Notes: generated from the letters alone by a model not told the origin. 64,000 nucleotides of DNA from Mucilaginibacter sp. cycad4 (GCF_034263275.1 NZ_CP139559.1:1488001-1552000); one strand, 5' to 3'. Positions 25,423 through 35,518 are shown, counted from the stretch's first letter. Made by a program: numbers and translations.

Positions 25423-28281
25423 TTATTGCTTTGGCTTGCCATCAGCATCAAGTTCAACAATAGGGTACCCCAGTTTTTGTAAGCCCGGATAGATCCTTGC
25501 CTTATCGCCAACAACCAGAATGACCATGTTGTTGGGATTGAGGTATTTTGAAGCCAGGTCATTGATCTCGGCAGGGGTGATGGTAGATAAGATCTTGCTT
25601 TGCTCATCGACAAAAGTAGGTTTAAGGCTATACTCCTGGATACGCGATAAAAACGCCGCTTTTTGTGCATTGGTTTCATAACGACGGGCATCACTTTGGC
25701 CTATTGACGTTTGAGTGAACTTCAATTCCTCGGGTGTGATCCCCGTTTTTTGATAATTGGTGATCTCCTTCATAAACTCAACCACCGAGCTATCGGTTGC
25801 AGTAGCCAATACACCGGCTGATGCTGTGAAGTCGCCCCCATATTTGCCCGAGCTGAATATGGAGCGGGCACCGTAGGTCCAGCCCTTTTTCTCACGCAGG
25901 TTGAGGTTGATGTGGCTGTTGAAAGCGCCGCCTAAAATGTAATTGGCAATGCTTAATTTGTAATAAGTGCCGGTTGCATCATAATTCAGTTTGTCTAAAT
26001 ACCCGATACGGATTTCAGATTGTGCCGCGCCCGGGATATCAACCAGGTATAATGTGGTTTTGTCGAATGATTTACCTTCAACGGGAGCGGGGAGGGGCAC
26101 TTTTTTATCTTTCCAGGTGTTGAGGAAGGCGAGCGCACTTTTTGCCTGGGCCTCACTAAGATCGCCCACAACAACAATTTTAGTTACTGACGGCGCAAAG
26201 TTGTTATCATAGTAATCCTGAACATCCTGTAAAGTAATGCCTGCAACGGTTTCTTCATTACCGCCTGCTGCATAGGTGCGTACATTATCGGTACCGTAAA
26301 GGATTTTGCTATAAACTGTATTTGCCACACCGGCAGGCTGGGTTTTAGCTTGTTTAAAACCTTCAAGGGTTTGTTTCTTGATCCTGTCGAGCGCGTCCTG
26401 CGTAAATTTAGGGTGATAAAGCCTTTCTTCGAGCAGCGACATGGTTTTGGTCAGGTTTTTTGTAAGGGAGGATACTTCAACCGAAATCTCGTCAAAACTT
26501 GCAAAAATGCTAACGCTGCTCCCAAGCTTATCCAGTTCGGAGTTAAACTGTTCGCTGGTGTAGTTTTGAGTATCCTCGTTCAGCATCCGACCTACAATGC
26601 CAGCTAAACCGGCTTTGGCAGGGTTATTAATGGCAAATAAACCGCCGCCTTTTATCGACATAGAAATTGATACAGCCGGGATCTCACTGTTTTGCGTGCC
26701 GATAATATTGATACCGTTAGGCGTATTGGTTGACCAGATAACCGGAACTTTGATAGCCGGGTTAGGGCCAACACCCGGTTTTACCGCACGGTCGAAACTA
26801 TCTTTAGGCTTGTGATAGGTTAAACCACTGTAGCCATAATCGGGTGCTTTGTACCCGGTGGTATCAACAGTAAAATTATCAGGTGCCACAGGCTGCAGGT
26901 TGCCGCCTTTAGGCAATACGCTTAGTATTACAGCCGGTTTGCCTTTAATGTACTGGTTATAAACCCGCATTACATCCTCTTTGGTTACCGCACGGATAGC
27001 AGCAAGTTCGCGGCCAATCTGGTTGGGGTTACCGGTAAAGGTTTGTGCTTGTGCCAGTTCAGATACTTTGCCGCTCACGCTCGATAAGCTATTGATATAA
27101 TCAGCCTCGGCGGTGGCTTTGAAACGGGCCAGGTCATCGTCGCTTACACCTTTTTTCTCAAATTCGGCTAAGGACTCGTCAACCAGTTTTTTAGCATCGG
27201 CTAAAGTTTGACCGGGGAAAGGTATAACCCTCATGCTGATTTCGCCGGCCAGTTCTGTATTTAATGACCCCATGGTAGCCTGCGCCGCCTTACGGGTTTT
27301 TATAAAATTTTTATAAAAGATGGAGTTTCGGCCCTGCCCGATGATGGCTGATAAGGCATCAAGCGGCGACATATCCTTGTCATAGATCTTAACACCGGGA
27401 TAGCTTACCGATAACAAGGGGAACTTGGCATAATTATCCGTGTAGGATACATACCTGTCGGCCTTCAACACCGGTGCCGGTAAGGACATGTTTTTCACCG
27501 CAGGACCGCGTGGGATACTGCCAAAATATTTGCTCACCCAAGCTAAGGTTTGTTTTGGGTTAAGATCGCCGCCAATGGTTAGCGTGGCATTATTAGGGCC
27601 GTACCATCTCAGGAAAAAGTTTTTAAGGTCGTTTACCCCAACTTTATTCAGCTCCTCAATATAGCCAATGGTAAGCCATGAATAGGGGTGGCCGTATGGA
27701 TAAAGTGCCTTTGAGGCATATTGGCTCACTAAACCATATGGGCGGTTATCATAGTTTTGACCGCGTTCGTTTTTTACGGTTGCACGCTGAACCTCAAATT
27801 TTTGCTGGGTAACAGCATCAAGCAGGAAACCCATCCTGTCCGACTCCAGCCAAAGCATTTTCTCCAGTTGATTGGCGGGTACAGTTTCATAATAGTTGGT
27901 ACGGTCGCGGTTGGTTGAGCCGTTTAAGGTACCACCGGCTTCGGTAATGATCTTAAAATGGTCGCCGTTGGCTACGTGATCTGATCCCTGGAACATCATA
28001 TGCTCAAAAAAGTGAGCGAACCCGGATTTACCGATCTCCTCGCGGGCCGAACCCACGTGGTAGGTGATATCCACATGAACCAGCGGATCGGAGTGGTCTT
28101 CGGCCAAAATAACCGTGAGGCCATTGGGCAATACATATTTTTCATAGGGGATCACCAGCTCGGTTCCTTTGCGGGTAACCTTTTCAATAAGCTTAGGTTG
28201 TGCAACGGTTTGGGCAACCGCGTTAAGCGCCAGTACAGCAATTGATGGAGTGATCAATGCATGCTTTAAAAGTTTGATCAT
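25423..28281 (-). CDS. M16 family (pitrilysin-like) zinc metallopeptidase, secreted
   Basis: 952 residues with a signal peptide (1-23, ending NAVAQ). Two fused M16 halves: the N-terminal one carries the inverted zinc motif HFFEH (H90, E93, H94) and the downstream ENERGQNYDN-like glutamate region; the C-terminal half (about 520-940) lacks the HxxEH motif, as in regulatory M16 domains. It should clip small proteins or peptides in the periplasm. It sits alone between a TonB locus and an efflux operon, with its own terminator. Confidence 0.95.
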   Translation of the reverse strand: MIKLLKHALITPSIAVLALNAVAQTVAQPKLIEKVTRKGTELVIPYEKYVLPNGLTVILAEDHSDPLVHVDITYHVGSAREEIGKSGFAHFFEHMMFQGSDHVANGDHFKIITEAGGTLNGSTNRDRTNYYETVPANQLEKMLWLESDRMGFLLDAVTQQKFEVQRATVKNERGQNYDNRPYGLVSQYASKALYPYGHPYSWLTIGYIEELNKVGVNDLKNFFLRWYGPNNATLTIGGDLNPKQTLAWVSKYFGSIPRGPAVKNMSLPAPVLKADRYVSYTDNYAKFPLLSVSYPGVKIYDKDMSPLDALSAIIGQGRNSIFYKNFIKTRKAAQATMGSLNTELAGEISMRVIPFPGQTLADAKKLVDESLAEFEKKGVSDDDLARFKATAEADYINSLSSVSGKVSELAQAQTFTGNPNQIGRELAAIRAVTKEDVMRVYNQYIKGKPAVILSVLPKGGNLQPVAPDNFTVDTTGYKAPDYGYSGLTYHKPKDSFDRAVKPGVGPNPAIKVPVIWSTNTPNGINIIGTQNSEIPAVSISMSIKGGGLFAINNPAKAGLAGIVGRMLNEDTQNYTSEQFNSELDKLGSSVSIFASFDEISVEVSSLTKNLTKTMSLLEERLYHPKFTQDALDRIKKQTLEGFKQAKTQPAGVANTVYSKILYGTDNVRTYAAGGNEETVAGITLQDVQDYYDNNFAPSVTKIVVVGDLSEAQAKSALAFLNTWKDKKVPLPAPVEGKSFDKTTLYLVDIPGAAQSEIRIGYLDKLNYDATGTYYKLSIANYILGGAFNSHINLNLREKKGWTYGARSIFSSGKYGGDFTASAGVLATATDSSVVEFMKEITNYQKTGITPEELKFTQTSIGQSDARRYETNAQKAAFLSRIQEYSLKPTFVDEQSKILSTITPAEINDLASKYLNPNNMVILVVGDKARIYPGLQKLGYPIVELDADGKPKQ

Positions 28282-28456
28282 TTGTGTTAATTGTTTAAGT
28301 ATTAGTCAGTCAACCGGCGCTTCCTTCAGTAAACACCGAAAGCTACTATATTAAGCAATTTTATACTACAGGTTAATATTGTTAAGATATAATTTGATTT
28401 GTGTAACGGATTTGTGACTGATAAGTGTTGGTAACCAAGATGCAGGGGTTTTTCAA

Positions 28457-28821
28457 TTCCCTCCCTTGGGAGGGTCGCGATGGGCAAGCGCGATGGCAGG
28501 GAGGGGTTTATACGCCCTGACCGCTAATAAGTATGGCGACGAAACCCCTCCCTACACCCTCCCAGGGGCTACTGTGTGTACACATCTTTTAAATTCTATC
28601 AATAATTGAAAAAAATGTCATTTCGAACGAACCTGGTGGGAGAATTTGCGCGCAGGGGGTGAGGAGAAATCTTCTACGCCCTGCTTTTATAAGTATGATT
28701 GTAGAGCCTGATGTAGAAGATTTCTCTTTCGCCCCACTTCTTAGCCCGCCCCTGCTCAATCGAAATGACATTTTCTTTTATTTAAAAGATGTGTACACAC
28801 TGTAGCTCCCAGGGGAGGGAA
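28457..28821. repeat. REP-like host repeat interrupted by a MITE
   Basis: The outer arms TTCCCTCCCTTGGGAG (28457 on) and CTCCCAGGGGAGGGAA (ending 28821) are inverted copies. Inner arms AGGGAGGGGTTT and AAACCCCTCCCT pair too. The right end is split by a 237-bp insertion at 28569-28805. With the flanking sequence this fills the 627-bp gap 28282-28908; the 28282-28456 portion shows no further structure. Confidence 0.7.
28569..28805. mobile_element. 237-bp MITE with 25-bp TIRs and 10-bp target duplication
   Basis: The ends are CTACTGTGTGTACACATCTT... (28569-28593) and the inverted match (28781-28805), 24 of 25 identical. CTCCCAGGGG occurs directly at both flanks (28559-28568 and 28806-28815), as expected of a target-site duplication. 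Further inverted pairs inside (ATGTCATTTCGA with TCGAAATGACAT; GAGAAATCTTCTAC with GTAGAAGATTTCTC) make the whole element one long hairpin. No ORF is present, so it is non-autonomous. Confidence 0.8.
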
Positions 28822-28858
28822 CCGCACATTGCCCTCTTTTATGGAAAATCTGAAACAA

Positions 28859-28888
28859 AAAATGGGTACCCAAACAAGTACCCATTTT
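28859..28888 (-). terminator. Terminator of the first RND efflux operon
   Basis: An 11-bp perfect stem (AAAATGGGTAC) around CCAAACAA with flanking A/T runs, 21 bp past the outer-membrane factor stop. Confidence 0.8.
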
Positions 28889-28908
28889 ATTAAAATTAAG
28901 TGTATTGC

Positions 28909-30354
28909 CTATCTCCAGCCTCCCCCCACAGCCTGGTATAAATTAACCGAGCTTAGGAAGATATCCCGCTTAATACCGGCCAGCTCAAGTTCGGCGTCAA
29001 GTACGCTGCGCTGTGCGGTAATGATCTCCAAATAATTGGCCCGGCCAACGAGATATAGATCGTTTGCTACGGATAGCGCATTATTAAGCGACTGCAATTC
29101 CTGCTGTTTAAATTCAAAGGCACGGTTAAAATTCTCTATGCCGCTTAAATTATTCTTCACTTCCTGGAAACCGGAAAGGATACTTTTTTGATAATTATAC
29201 ACCGCTATTTTCTGCTCAGCTATTGTCCGCTCATACTCGGCTTTGATGGCTTTGCGATTAAATATAGGCGCGGTAATCCCCCCTAAAATGCCATAAGTAA
29301 ACGAAGCAGGATCAAACAATAGGTTAGCCCTGAAACTGTTATAGCCGACATATGGAGTTAAAGTTAAAGTGGGGAAAAAGTTTGCCCTGGCCGCTTTTAT
29401 GTCTGCATTCATGGCGGTAAGTTCCAGCTCGGCGCTGCGGATATCCGGCCTGTTCAACAGCATTTGCGATGGAACACCCGTACCAACTACCACGGGCAGT
29501 TTAATTTTCATGATAGAAGTATCCCGTGTTACATTTCCCGAATAGCTCCCGGTTAAAAAGCGAAGCTGATTTTCAGTTTCGGTGATTTGCTGGCGGGTGG
29601 TAAACTGCAAACCTTTGGTACGGGCTAACTGCGCCTCAAACTGCTGCACAGCCAATTCCGTAGCGCGGCCACCAAGCTTTTGAATCTTAACTATCTCCAA
29701 CGCGTGTTCCTGTAGCTTGATGTTCTTTTTAATGATCCCCAGCTCGGTGTCGTAAGCCAGCAGCTGGTAATAAAGCCCTGCAATTTGGGCTGTAAGCGCG
29801 GTTGTAACCAAACGATAGCCGCTTTGGCTGGCCAGGAAACGGGCAAAGGCCGCCTTTTTATGGTTATTTAGCTTACCCCAAAGGTCAACCTCCCACGAGC
29901 TTTGAAAGCCCAGGAAATAGTTAGGCACCGGGTTAGGGATATGCTGATCGCTGTTAATGTTGTTTGAAAAATTGGTGTCGTAGTTACCCACGCCGTTTTG
30001 GGTATAATCACCATATTTTTCAACCCCGGCATTGGCGGCAAGGTCTATGGTAGGTAAAAGCTTTGAGGCATTGAACCGTAAATTGGCCCGCGCGGCCTCA
30101 ACCCTTTGCAGGGCGCTTAACAGATCAGGGTTGGCTTTAATGGCCGTGTCGATGAGGTTAACGAGCCTTTGGTCGGCAAAAAACTGGCCTATTGGTAAGG
30201 CTGCAATTGTTGCCGTATCGGTACTGTTATTGAATGACGGTGGCAGATTGGCGGCCACTTCCTGGCCCGTGACCGGTTTATAGCTTTTACAGCCGGCCAT
30301 GATCACCATCAAAAGTGCCGTATTGAGTATATAGAAAATTGCTTTTTTTAGCAT
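28909..30354 (-). CDS. RND efflux outer-membrane factor (NodT/TolC family lipoprotein)
   Basis: 481 residues with a lipoprotein signal (IMAGC, Cys22). Two OEP repeats of the TolC fold follow: a long helix pair in about 65-250 (ALQRVEAARANLRFNASKLL) and a second in about 285-470 (LLNRPDIRSAELELTAMNAD, with ending VNLYQAVGGGW). It forms the outer-membrane channel for the pump encoded immediately upstream (12 bp gap). NodT-type lipoprotein anchoring is typical of Bacteroidetes. It is the last gene of the operon. Confidence 0.95.
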   Translation of the reverse strand: MLKKAIFYILNTALLMVIMAGCKSYKPVTGQEVAANLPPSFNNSTDTATIAALPIGQFFADQRLVNLIDTAIKANPDLLSALQRVEAARANLRFNASKLLPTIDLAANAGVEKYGDYTQNGVGNYDTNFSNNINSDQHIPNPVPNYFLGFQSSWEVDLWGKLNNHKKAAFARFLASQSGYRLVTTALTAQIAGLYYQLLAYDTELGIIKKNIKLQEHALEIVKIQKLGGRATELAVQQFEAQLARTKGLQFTTRQQITETENQLRFLTGSYSGNVTRDTSIMKIKLPVVVGTGVPSQMLLNRPDIRSAELELTAMNADIKAARANFFPTLTLTPYVGYNSFRANLLFDPASFTYGILGGITAPIFNRKAIKAEYERTIAEQKIAVYNYQKSILSGFQEVKNNLSGIENFNRAFEFKQQELQSLNNALSVANDLYLVGRANYLEIITAQRSVLDAELELAGIKRDIFLSSVNLYQAVGGGWR

Positions 30355-30366
30355 TGCAGATCTTGA

Positions 30367-33300
30367 TTAATTATTAACGATATCCAGTTCATGATGAGCT
30401 ACTTCTGTGGCCGGTTTTTGCTTTTTATTGCGTTCGGCCAAACCTGCGAAGATCACATACAAACCCGGAATAAGTATCAAACCGAAAATGGTACCCAGCA
30501 GCATACCTCCGGCGGCGGCTGTACCTATCGACCGGTTGCCCATAGCACCCGCGCCGCTGGCAACACAAAGCGGAATCAAACCGGCTATGAACGCCAGCGA
30601 TGTCATGAGAATAGGCCGTAAACGGGATACTGCACCTTCAATAGCTGCCTTTACAATGCTTAACCCTTCTTTTTGCCTTTGGATGGCAAACTCCACTATC
30701 AGGATGGCATTTTTACCCAACAAGCCTATCAGCATCACTAATGCCACCTGGGCATAAATGTTGTTTTCGAGCCCGGTGATTTTCAGAAAGAAAAACGCAC
30801 CGAAAATGCCGGTCGGCAGCGACAGGATCACCGAAAGCGGCAGCAGGAAACTTTCGTACTGGGCTGCCAGCAACAGGTAAACAAAGATTAAACAGATCAC
30901 AAAAATATAAATGGCCTGGTTGCCCGATAGGATCTGCTCACGCGTCATGCCCGACCATTCAAAGGCATAACCTTTCGGCAATTTTTCGGCAGCAATACGT
31001 TCAATGGCTTTAATGGCATCACCGCTGCTGAAGCCTTTATCTGCATCGCCGGTAACCATGGCCGATGTGTACATGTTATAACGGGTAAGCTGCTCTGGGC
31101 CAAATACTTTCTCCATTTTAATGAAGGTAGAGAACGGTACCATTTCACCTTTATCGTTCTTAACCTGCAGGTTTAAAACATCCTCGGGGCGCGACCTATA
31201 TTCAGGCGAGGCTTGTACCATCACCTTATACATTTGCCCAAAGCGGATGAAGTTGGAAGCATAAAAGCTACCCATCAGCGTTTGCAATGTCGACATGGCT
31301 TTATCAACTGTAATGCCTTTTTGAGCCGCCGTTTGCTGATCGACTGAGATCATATACTGCGGAAAGTTAGGGTCGAAGCTGGTAAATGCCCCTGCAATCT
31401 CCGGCGAAGCATTAAGCGCATCCACAAAGTTTTTGGTCACTTCCGCCGCTTTTTGCAAATCGCCCTGCCCGCTGCGGTCAAGCACGCGGATCTCAAAACC
31501 ACTGGCATTGCCGAAACCCGGCACCGTAGGCGGCGGGAAAAACTGGATAGAGGCATCGCCGATGTTTTTTGTTTTTGCGGTTAGCCCGGCAATAATATCG
31601 TCTAATGATTCGCTGCGTTCATCCCATGGTTTAAGGTTGATCATGGCCATGCCGTATGAGGCACCGGCTATCTCATTCACCAAACTATATCCCGATAGGG
31701 TTGAAACCGATTCGATAGATTTCATCGATTTGGTTTTGGCTTCAATCTCCTTCAAAACCTGTTCGGTACGTTCAACTGTAGCACCTGCCGGGGTGGTAAC
31801 GTTAACGTAAAGCATACCCTGGTCTTCGGTTGGGATAAAGCCTGTTGGCAAAATAGCGCTGGTTCCCCAGGTAAGTATAAAGAAGCCTGCCAGCAGTATT
31901 AAAGTAACGCCCTTTCGTGGCGACAGGCAGGTCATGAAGGTTGCATACCTGCCTTGTAACCTGTTGTATTTATCATTAAAGCCACCAAAAAAGCGTTGCA
32001 TCAGGTTTTTCTTTTTAGGCGCGTGGTTATGCTTCAGCATGATAGCACAAAGGGCAGGGGTAAGCGTTAAGGCGTTAACGCCCGATATCACAATGGAAAT
32101 AGCCAGCGTAAGCGAAAACTGCCGGTAAAATACACCAACCGGGCCCGACATAAAGGCCACGGGCACAAACACCGCCGACATGACCAGCGTAATAGCCACA
32201 ATTGCACCGCTGATCTCGCGCATAGCGCTTATGGTGGCATCCATGGCACTCATGTGGTTCTCTGTCATCTTTACGTGCACGGCTTCAACTACCACTATCG
32301 CGTTGTCCACCACAATACCGATGGCTAATACCAATGCAAAAAGTGTGAGCAGGTTAATGGAGAATCCCAGCATCTGCATAAAAAACAGTGAGCCGATGAG
32401 TGCCACCGGGACCGCCAAAGCCGGGATCAGTGTCGACCGGAAATCCTGCAGGAAAATGAATACTACAATGAAAACCAGGATGAAAGCCTCAACCAGGGTA
32501 CGTAAAACTTCATGTATAGATGCATCCAAAAAACGTGACACATCATAGTTTACGTTAAAGGTCATCCCGGCAGGGAATGAGCTTTCTTTAAGCTCGGCCA
32601 TGCGGGTTTTGATGTTGTTGATCACCTCGCGGGCATTTGAGCCGGGACGTTGTTTTATCATGATTGATGCCGAAGGCTTACCATCGGTATTGGATACCAT
32701 ACTGTAGGTTAAGGAACCAAATTCAACATCAGCAATTTCTTTCAATCTTAATACCGAGCCATCTTCCTCGGCGCGGATCACAATGTTTTCATATTGTTTA
32801 GGCTCAAAAAACTTACCCGGATAGCGCAATACATATTGCAGCATCTGCGGGGTTTTATCTGAGCTTTGGCCGGTTTTACCCGGTGCAGCTTCAACGTTTT
32901 GAGCGCGGATGGCATCGATAACTTCATCGGTTGATACCTTGTAGGCCATCATCCTGTCGGGCTTAAGCCATACCCGCATGGAGTATTCTTTGGCGCCCAT
33001 GATTTCGGCCCTGCCTACACCATCAATTCGTTTAAGCTCCTGTAAAACGTTGATATCGGTGAAGTTATAAATGAACTTTTCGTCCATGCTGGTGTCCTGG
33101 CTCATGATGTTGAGGTACATCAGCATGCTGTTCACTTCTTTTTCGGTGGTAACGCCGGCTTTGATCACCTCTTCCGGCATTTCATCTATAATGGTGGCTA
33201 CGCGGTTTTGAACATTCACTGCAGCCTGGTCGGGGTCAATGCCCACGTTAAAGTAAATCTGGATCACCGTTAAACCGTCGTTACTGCAAACGGTTGACAT

Positions 33301-33531
33301 GTAGGTCATCCCCGGCACACCATTAATGGCACGCTCCAGCGGAGTTGCCACAGCTTTGGCGCACACTTCGGCATTGGCGCCCGTGTAGTTGGCGGTTACG
33401 GTTACCGACGGCGGCACAATATCGGGAAACTGGGTAACGGGCAGCGTGATCAGCGCCAGCACACCCAGCATGGTAATAATCAATGAGATAACAAGCGACA
33501 GCACAGGCCGCTTTATAAAAGTTTCGAACAT
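30367..33531 (-). CDS. RND multidrug efflux pump, HAE1 family
   Basis: 1054 residues, full length for an AcrB-type proton-driven exporter, with 12 membrane helices and two large periplasmic loops. TM4 reads AIGIVVDNAIVVVEAVH, so the second of the paired proton-relay aspartates (AcrB D407/D408) is Asn (N410, codon 32302-32304). TM10 keeps the lysine in GLLGKNAILIVEFA. It sits between adaptor and outer-membrane factor genes and exports hydrophobic compounds, substrates unknown. The Asn could alter coupling. Confidence 0.95.
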   Translation of the reverse strand: MFETFIKRPVLSLVISLIITMLGVLALITLPVTQFPDIVPPSVTVTANYTGANAEVCAKAVATPLERAINGVPGMTYMSTVCSNDGLTVIQIYFNVGIDPDQAAVNVQNRVATIIDEMPEEVIKAGVTTEKEVNSMLMYLNIMSQDTSMDEKFIYNFTDINVLQELKRIDGVGRAEIMGAKEYSMRVWLKPDRMMAYKVSTDEVIDAIRAQNVEAAPGKTGQSSDKTPQMLQYVLRYPGKFFEPKQYENIVIRAEEDGSVLRLKEIADVEFGSLTYSMVSNTDGKPSASIMIKQRPGSNAREVINNIKTRMAELKESSFPAGMTFNVNYDVSRFLDASIHEVLRTLVEAFILVFIVVFIFLQDFRSTLIPALAVPVALIGSLFFMQMLGFSINLLTLFALVLAIGIVVDNAIVVVEAVHVKMTENHMSAMDATISAMREISGAIVAITLVMSAVFVPVAFMSGPVGVFYRQFSLTLAISIVISGVNALTLTPALCAIMLKHNHAPKKKNLMQRFFGGFNDKYNRLQGRYATFMTCLSPRKGVTLILLAGFFILTWGTSAILPTGFIPTEDQGMLYVNVTTPAGATVERTEQVLKEIEAKTKSMKSIESVSTLSGYSLVNEIAGASYGMAMINLKPWDERSESLDDIIAGLTAKTKNIGDASIQFFPPPTVPGFGNASGFEIRVLDRSGQGDLQKAAEVTKNFVDALNASPEIAGAFTSFDPNFPQYMISVDQQTAAQKGITVDKAMSTLQTLMGSFYASNFIRFGQMYKVMVQASPEYRSRPEDVLNLQVKNDKGEMVPFSTFIKMEKVFGPEQLTRYNMYTSAMVTGDADKGFSSGDAIKAIERIAAEKLPKGYAFEWSGMTREQILSGNQAIYIFVICLIFVYLLLAAQYESFLLPLSVILSLPTGIFGAFFFLKITGLENNIYAQVALVMLIGLLGKNAILIVEFAIQRQKEGLSIVKAAIEGAVSRLRPILMTSLAFIAGLIPLCVASGAGAMGNRSIGTAAAGGMLLGTIFGLILIPGLYVIFAGLAERNKKQKPATEVAHHELDIVNN

Positions 33532-33606
33532 AGTTTGTTAGGGTAAGTGTACAATAAACCCGCGCCGCGCGTTTACGCGGCCGGAAAAAGGAAACATCAG
33601 CAATAA

Positions 33607-34749
33607 TTACTTCATTGCCAGCAGCGAGTCTTTTGCCAGTTTCCTTGGTTTAATGATCATGCCGTCACGTACGTTCTGCGCCCCCTGGTACAAGATCCTG
33701 TCGCCTGCCTTCAGGCCGTCTTTTACAATGTAATAGGTAGAAAAACGGGTTTGCGGCGAAAAGGCCTGCATGTGCAGTTTATTATTCTTATCAACTATGT
33801 ATACGTAACTTTTATCCTGGATGTCAAATACCGACTGCTGCGGCACCATAATCACACTATCGGCCTTAGTTGAGATGTAAAGCTTACCGGTAGCACCATG
33901 CCTTAACAGTTTTTTCGGGTTAGGGAACTTTGCCCTGAAGTTGATAGAACCCGTTTTCTGCTCAATTTCGGCCTCTACAGTTTCTATTTCGCCCTGGTAG
34001 GGGAAATCCAGCCCATCGGCTAATACCAGCTTAACCTTATCACTTGTTAGGCCCGGTGCCGATTCTTTTTTGCGGATATATTGCAGGTATTCATTTTCGG
34101 GGAAGCTAAAGTAGGCATACATTGAGCTGATGTCCGAAAGGCTGGTAAGCAATGTGCCTTCGTCAATTAAACTACCCGATTTAAGGGGGATCCTGTCAAT
34201 GATGCCATCAAACGGTGCACGGATGTAAGTATAGGTCAGTTGGTCTTCGGCACTTTGCACCATGGAGCGGGCTTCTTCAATGGTTGCCTTATCGGCATTC
34301 ATTTTTGATTCGGCAACTTCCAGTTCTGATTTTGATATTACTTTCTTGTCAACCAGTAGTTTAACCCTTGTTACTTCAAGTTCTGTTGCCTTGGCATCGG
34401 CCATAGCGTTGCTTAGCGCAGCTTTAGCTTTCGACAGGTTTACTTTAAATTCCTGGTCGTTAAGTTTAAATAGCAGCTGGCCTTTTTTAACCTGTTTGCC
34501 TTCGTCAATATATATTTTTTCGAGGAAGCCGCGAACACGCGAGCGGATCTCGATGTTTTTTTGCGCCTGGATATCGGCAACGTATGATTTTTGAAGAACA
34601 GTATCCTGTGTATTTAAAGTAAGTACAGGCAACTGAAGCGTATCAGAAGCAGCGGCTTCATTATTAGTTTGGGCTTTTGTTGAACAACCCGTGACAAATA
34701 TGCCGGCAGCCATGGCCAGCAGGGGTATATAAATGATGATCTTTTTCAT
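33607..34749 (-). CDS. RND efflux periplasmic adaptor lipoprotein (first operon)
   Basis: 380 residues from the ATG at 34749, chosen because it begins the lipoprotein signal (MKKIIIYIPLLAMAAGIFVT then GCS); the frame extends further upstream. Lipoyl-like hairpin and beta-barrel domains (NIEIRSRVRGFLEKIYIDEG; YTYIRAPFDGIIDRIPLKSG) are as in AcrA/MexA. It bridges the pump and the outer-membrane factor. It is first of three co-directional genes; a 75-bp gap precedes the pump. Confidence 0.95.
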   Translation of the reverse strand: MKKIIIYIPLLAMAAGIFVTGCSTKAQTNNEAAASDTLQLPVLTLNTQDTVLQKSYVADIQAQKNIEIRSRVRGFLEKIYIDEGKQVKKGQLLFKLNDQEFKVNLSKAKAALSNAMADAKATELEVTRVKLLVDKKVISKSELEVAESKMNADKATIEEARSMVQSAEDQLTYTYIRAPFDGIIDRIPLKSGSLIDEGTLLTSLSDISSMYAYFSFPENEYLQYIRKKESAPGLTSDKVKLVLADGLDFPYQGEIETVEAEIEQKTGSINFRAKFPNPKKLLRHGATGKLYISTKADSVIMVPQQSVFDIQDKSYVYIVDKNNKLHMQAFSPQTRFSTYYIVKDGLKAGDRILYQGAQNVRDGMIIKPRKLAKDSLLAMK

Positions 34750-34865
34750 TTTTTCCGGATAGATTAATGGCATAGCAGTGCTAATCACGTACTGTTAGCC
34801 AATGTTAAAATTTGATTTTTAAAAACGTGGATTTGCCGCAATGGGCATCTGAAACGGAAAAAAGA

Positions 34866-35267
34866 TCAGAACGGGCTGAGCCTGAAAAGGAAATTGTAAT
34901 ATGCAGGCAAAAAGCCTTTGATGGATTTATTCTGGTTTTGTCGTTTTTCGACTATTGATATAACATCTGCAAGTGAGGCCTGCTGACCAGGCATTAGTGC
35001 TGACGAATAATTTACCCGGCTGGGTAAAAAGCGTATGATGTTACGGTTATGGTGGGCTTCGTTAGTATCCGAATCGGGCGAATCATCCTGAACCTCCTGC
35101 TGCTGAATCTGACCGATAATCCTATGATGGGTACGGGAAATTAAATCGGCCGCCGGGCCCGATTTTTTGTAGTGAGTTAAAATTGATTCGGCGTTAGCAG
35201 GGGCTACAGCTATTGCAAGCTGGAAAAAAAATAATGCAAAGAATATTTTTTTTATCGTCGGCGCCAT
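34866..35267 (-). CDS. Small secreted hypothetical protein
   Basis: 133 residues with a clear signal peptide (IKKIFFALFFFQLAIAVAP ending ANA at about residue 26). The mature part has no recognised domain and includes a run of Gln and acidic residues (QIQQQEVQDDSPDSDTNEAH) and a C-terminal aromatic segment. It lies 117 bp upstream of the efflux adaptor on the same strand and divergent from the antiporter. Function unknown; a short membrane- or wall-associated role is possible. Confidence 0.6.
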   Translation of the reverse strand: MAPTIKKIFFALFFFQLAIAVAPANAESILTHYKKSGPAADLISRTHHRIIGQIQQQEVQDDSPDSDTNEAHHNRNIIRFLPSRVNYSSALMPGQQASLADVISIVEKRQNQNKSIKGFLPAYYNFLFRLSPF

Positions 35268-35518
35268 GATTGCGAAAATACTAAAATATTTGAAGCTATC
35301 GAAATGAGTTTGTATTTTTTTTGATATAAAATGACTTTATTTTTATTTTTTATCGCTGTTCTTTAGGATTTTATCTTTTTATCTCTCCATTATGCTTTAA
35401 TAACAGGCCTATATGCTTTTACAACCGCTAAAACGATTATTTGTTCATGTTTAGTTAATGTTAACTAAATGAAATTGTCATTTAGCTTTACCTCAACGAA
35501 TAATTGTATTTTAGCTAT

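Noticed and set aside
33532..33606. GC-rich hairpin-like stretch between the first pump and its adaptor
   Set aside because: The pairing CGCGCCGCGCG is short and imperfect with no T run; it lies within an operon, so a terminator is not expected.
34773..34783. TAGCAGTGCTA palindrome upstream of the first adaptor gene as an operator
   Set aside because: Only 11 bp, unsupported by a second copy or a nearby regulator gene; could easily occur by chance.
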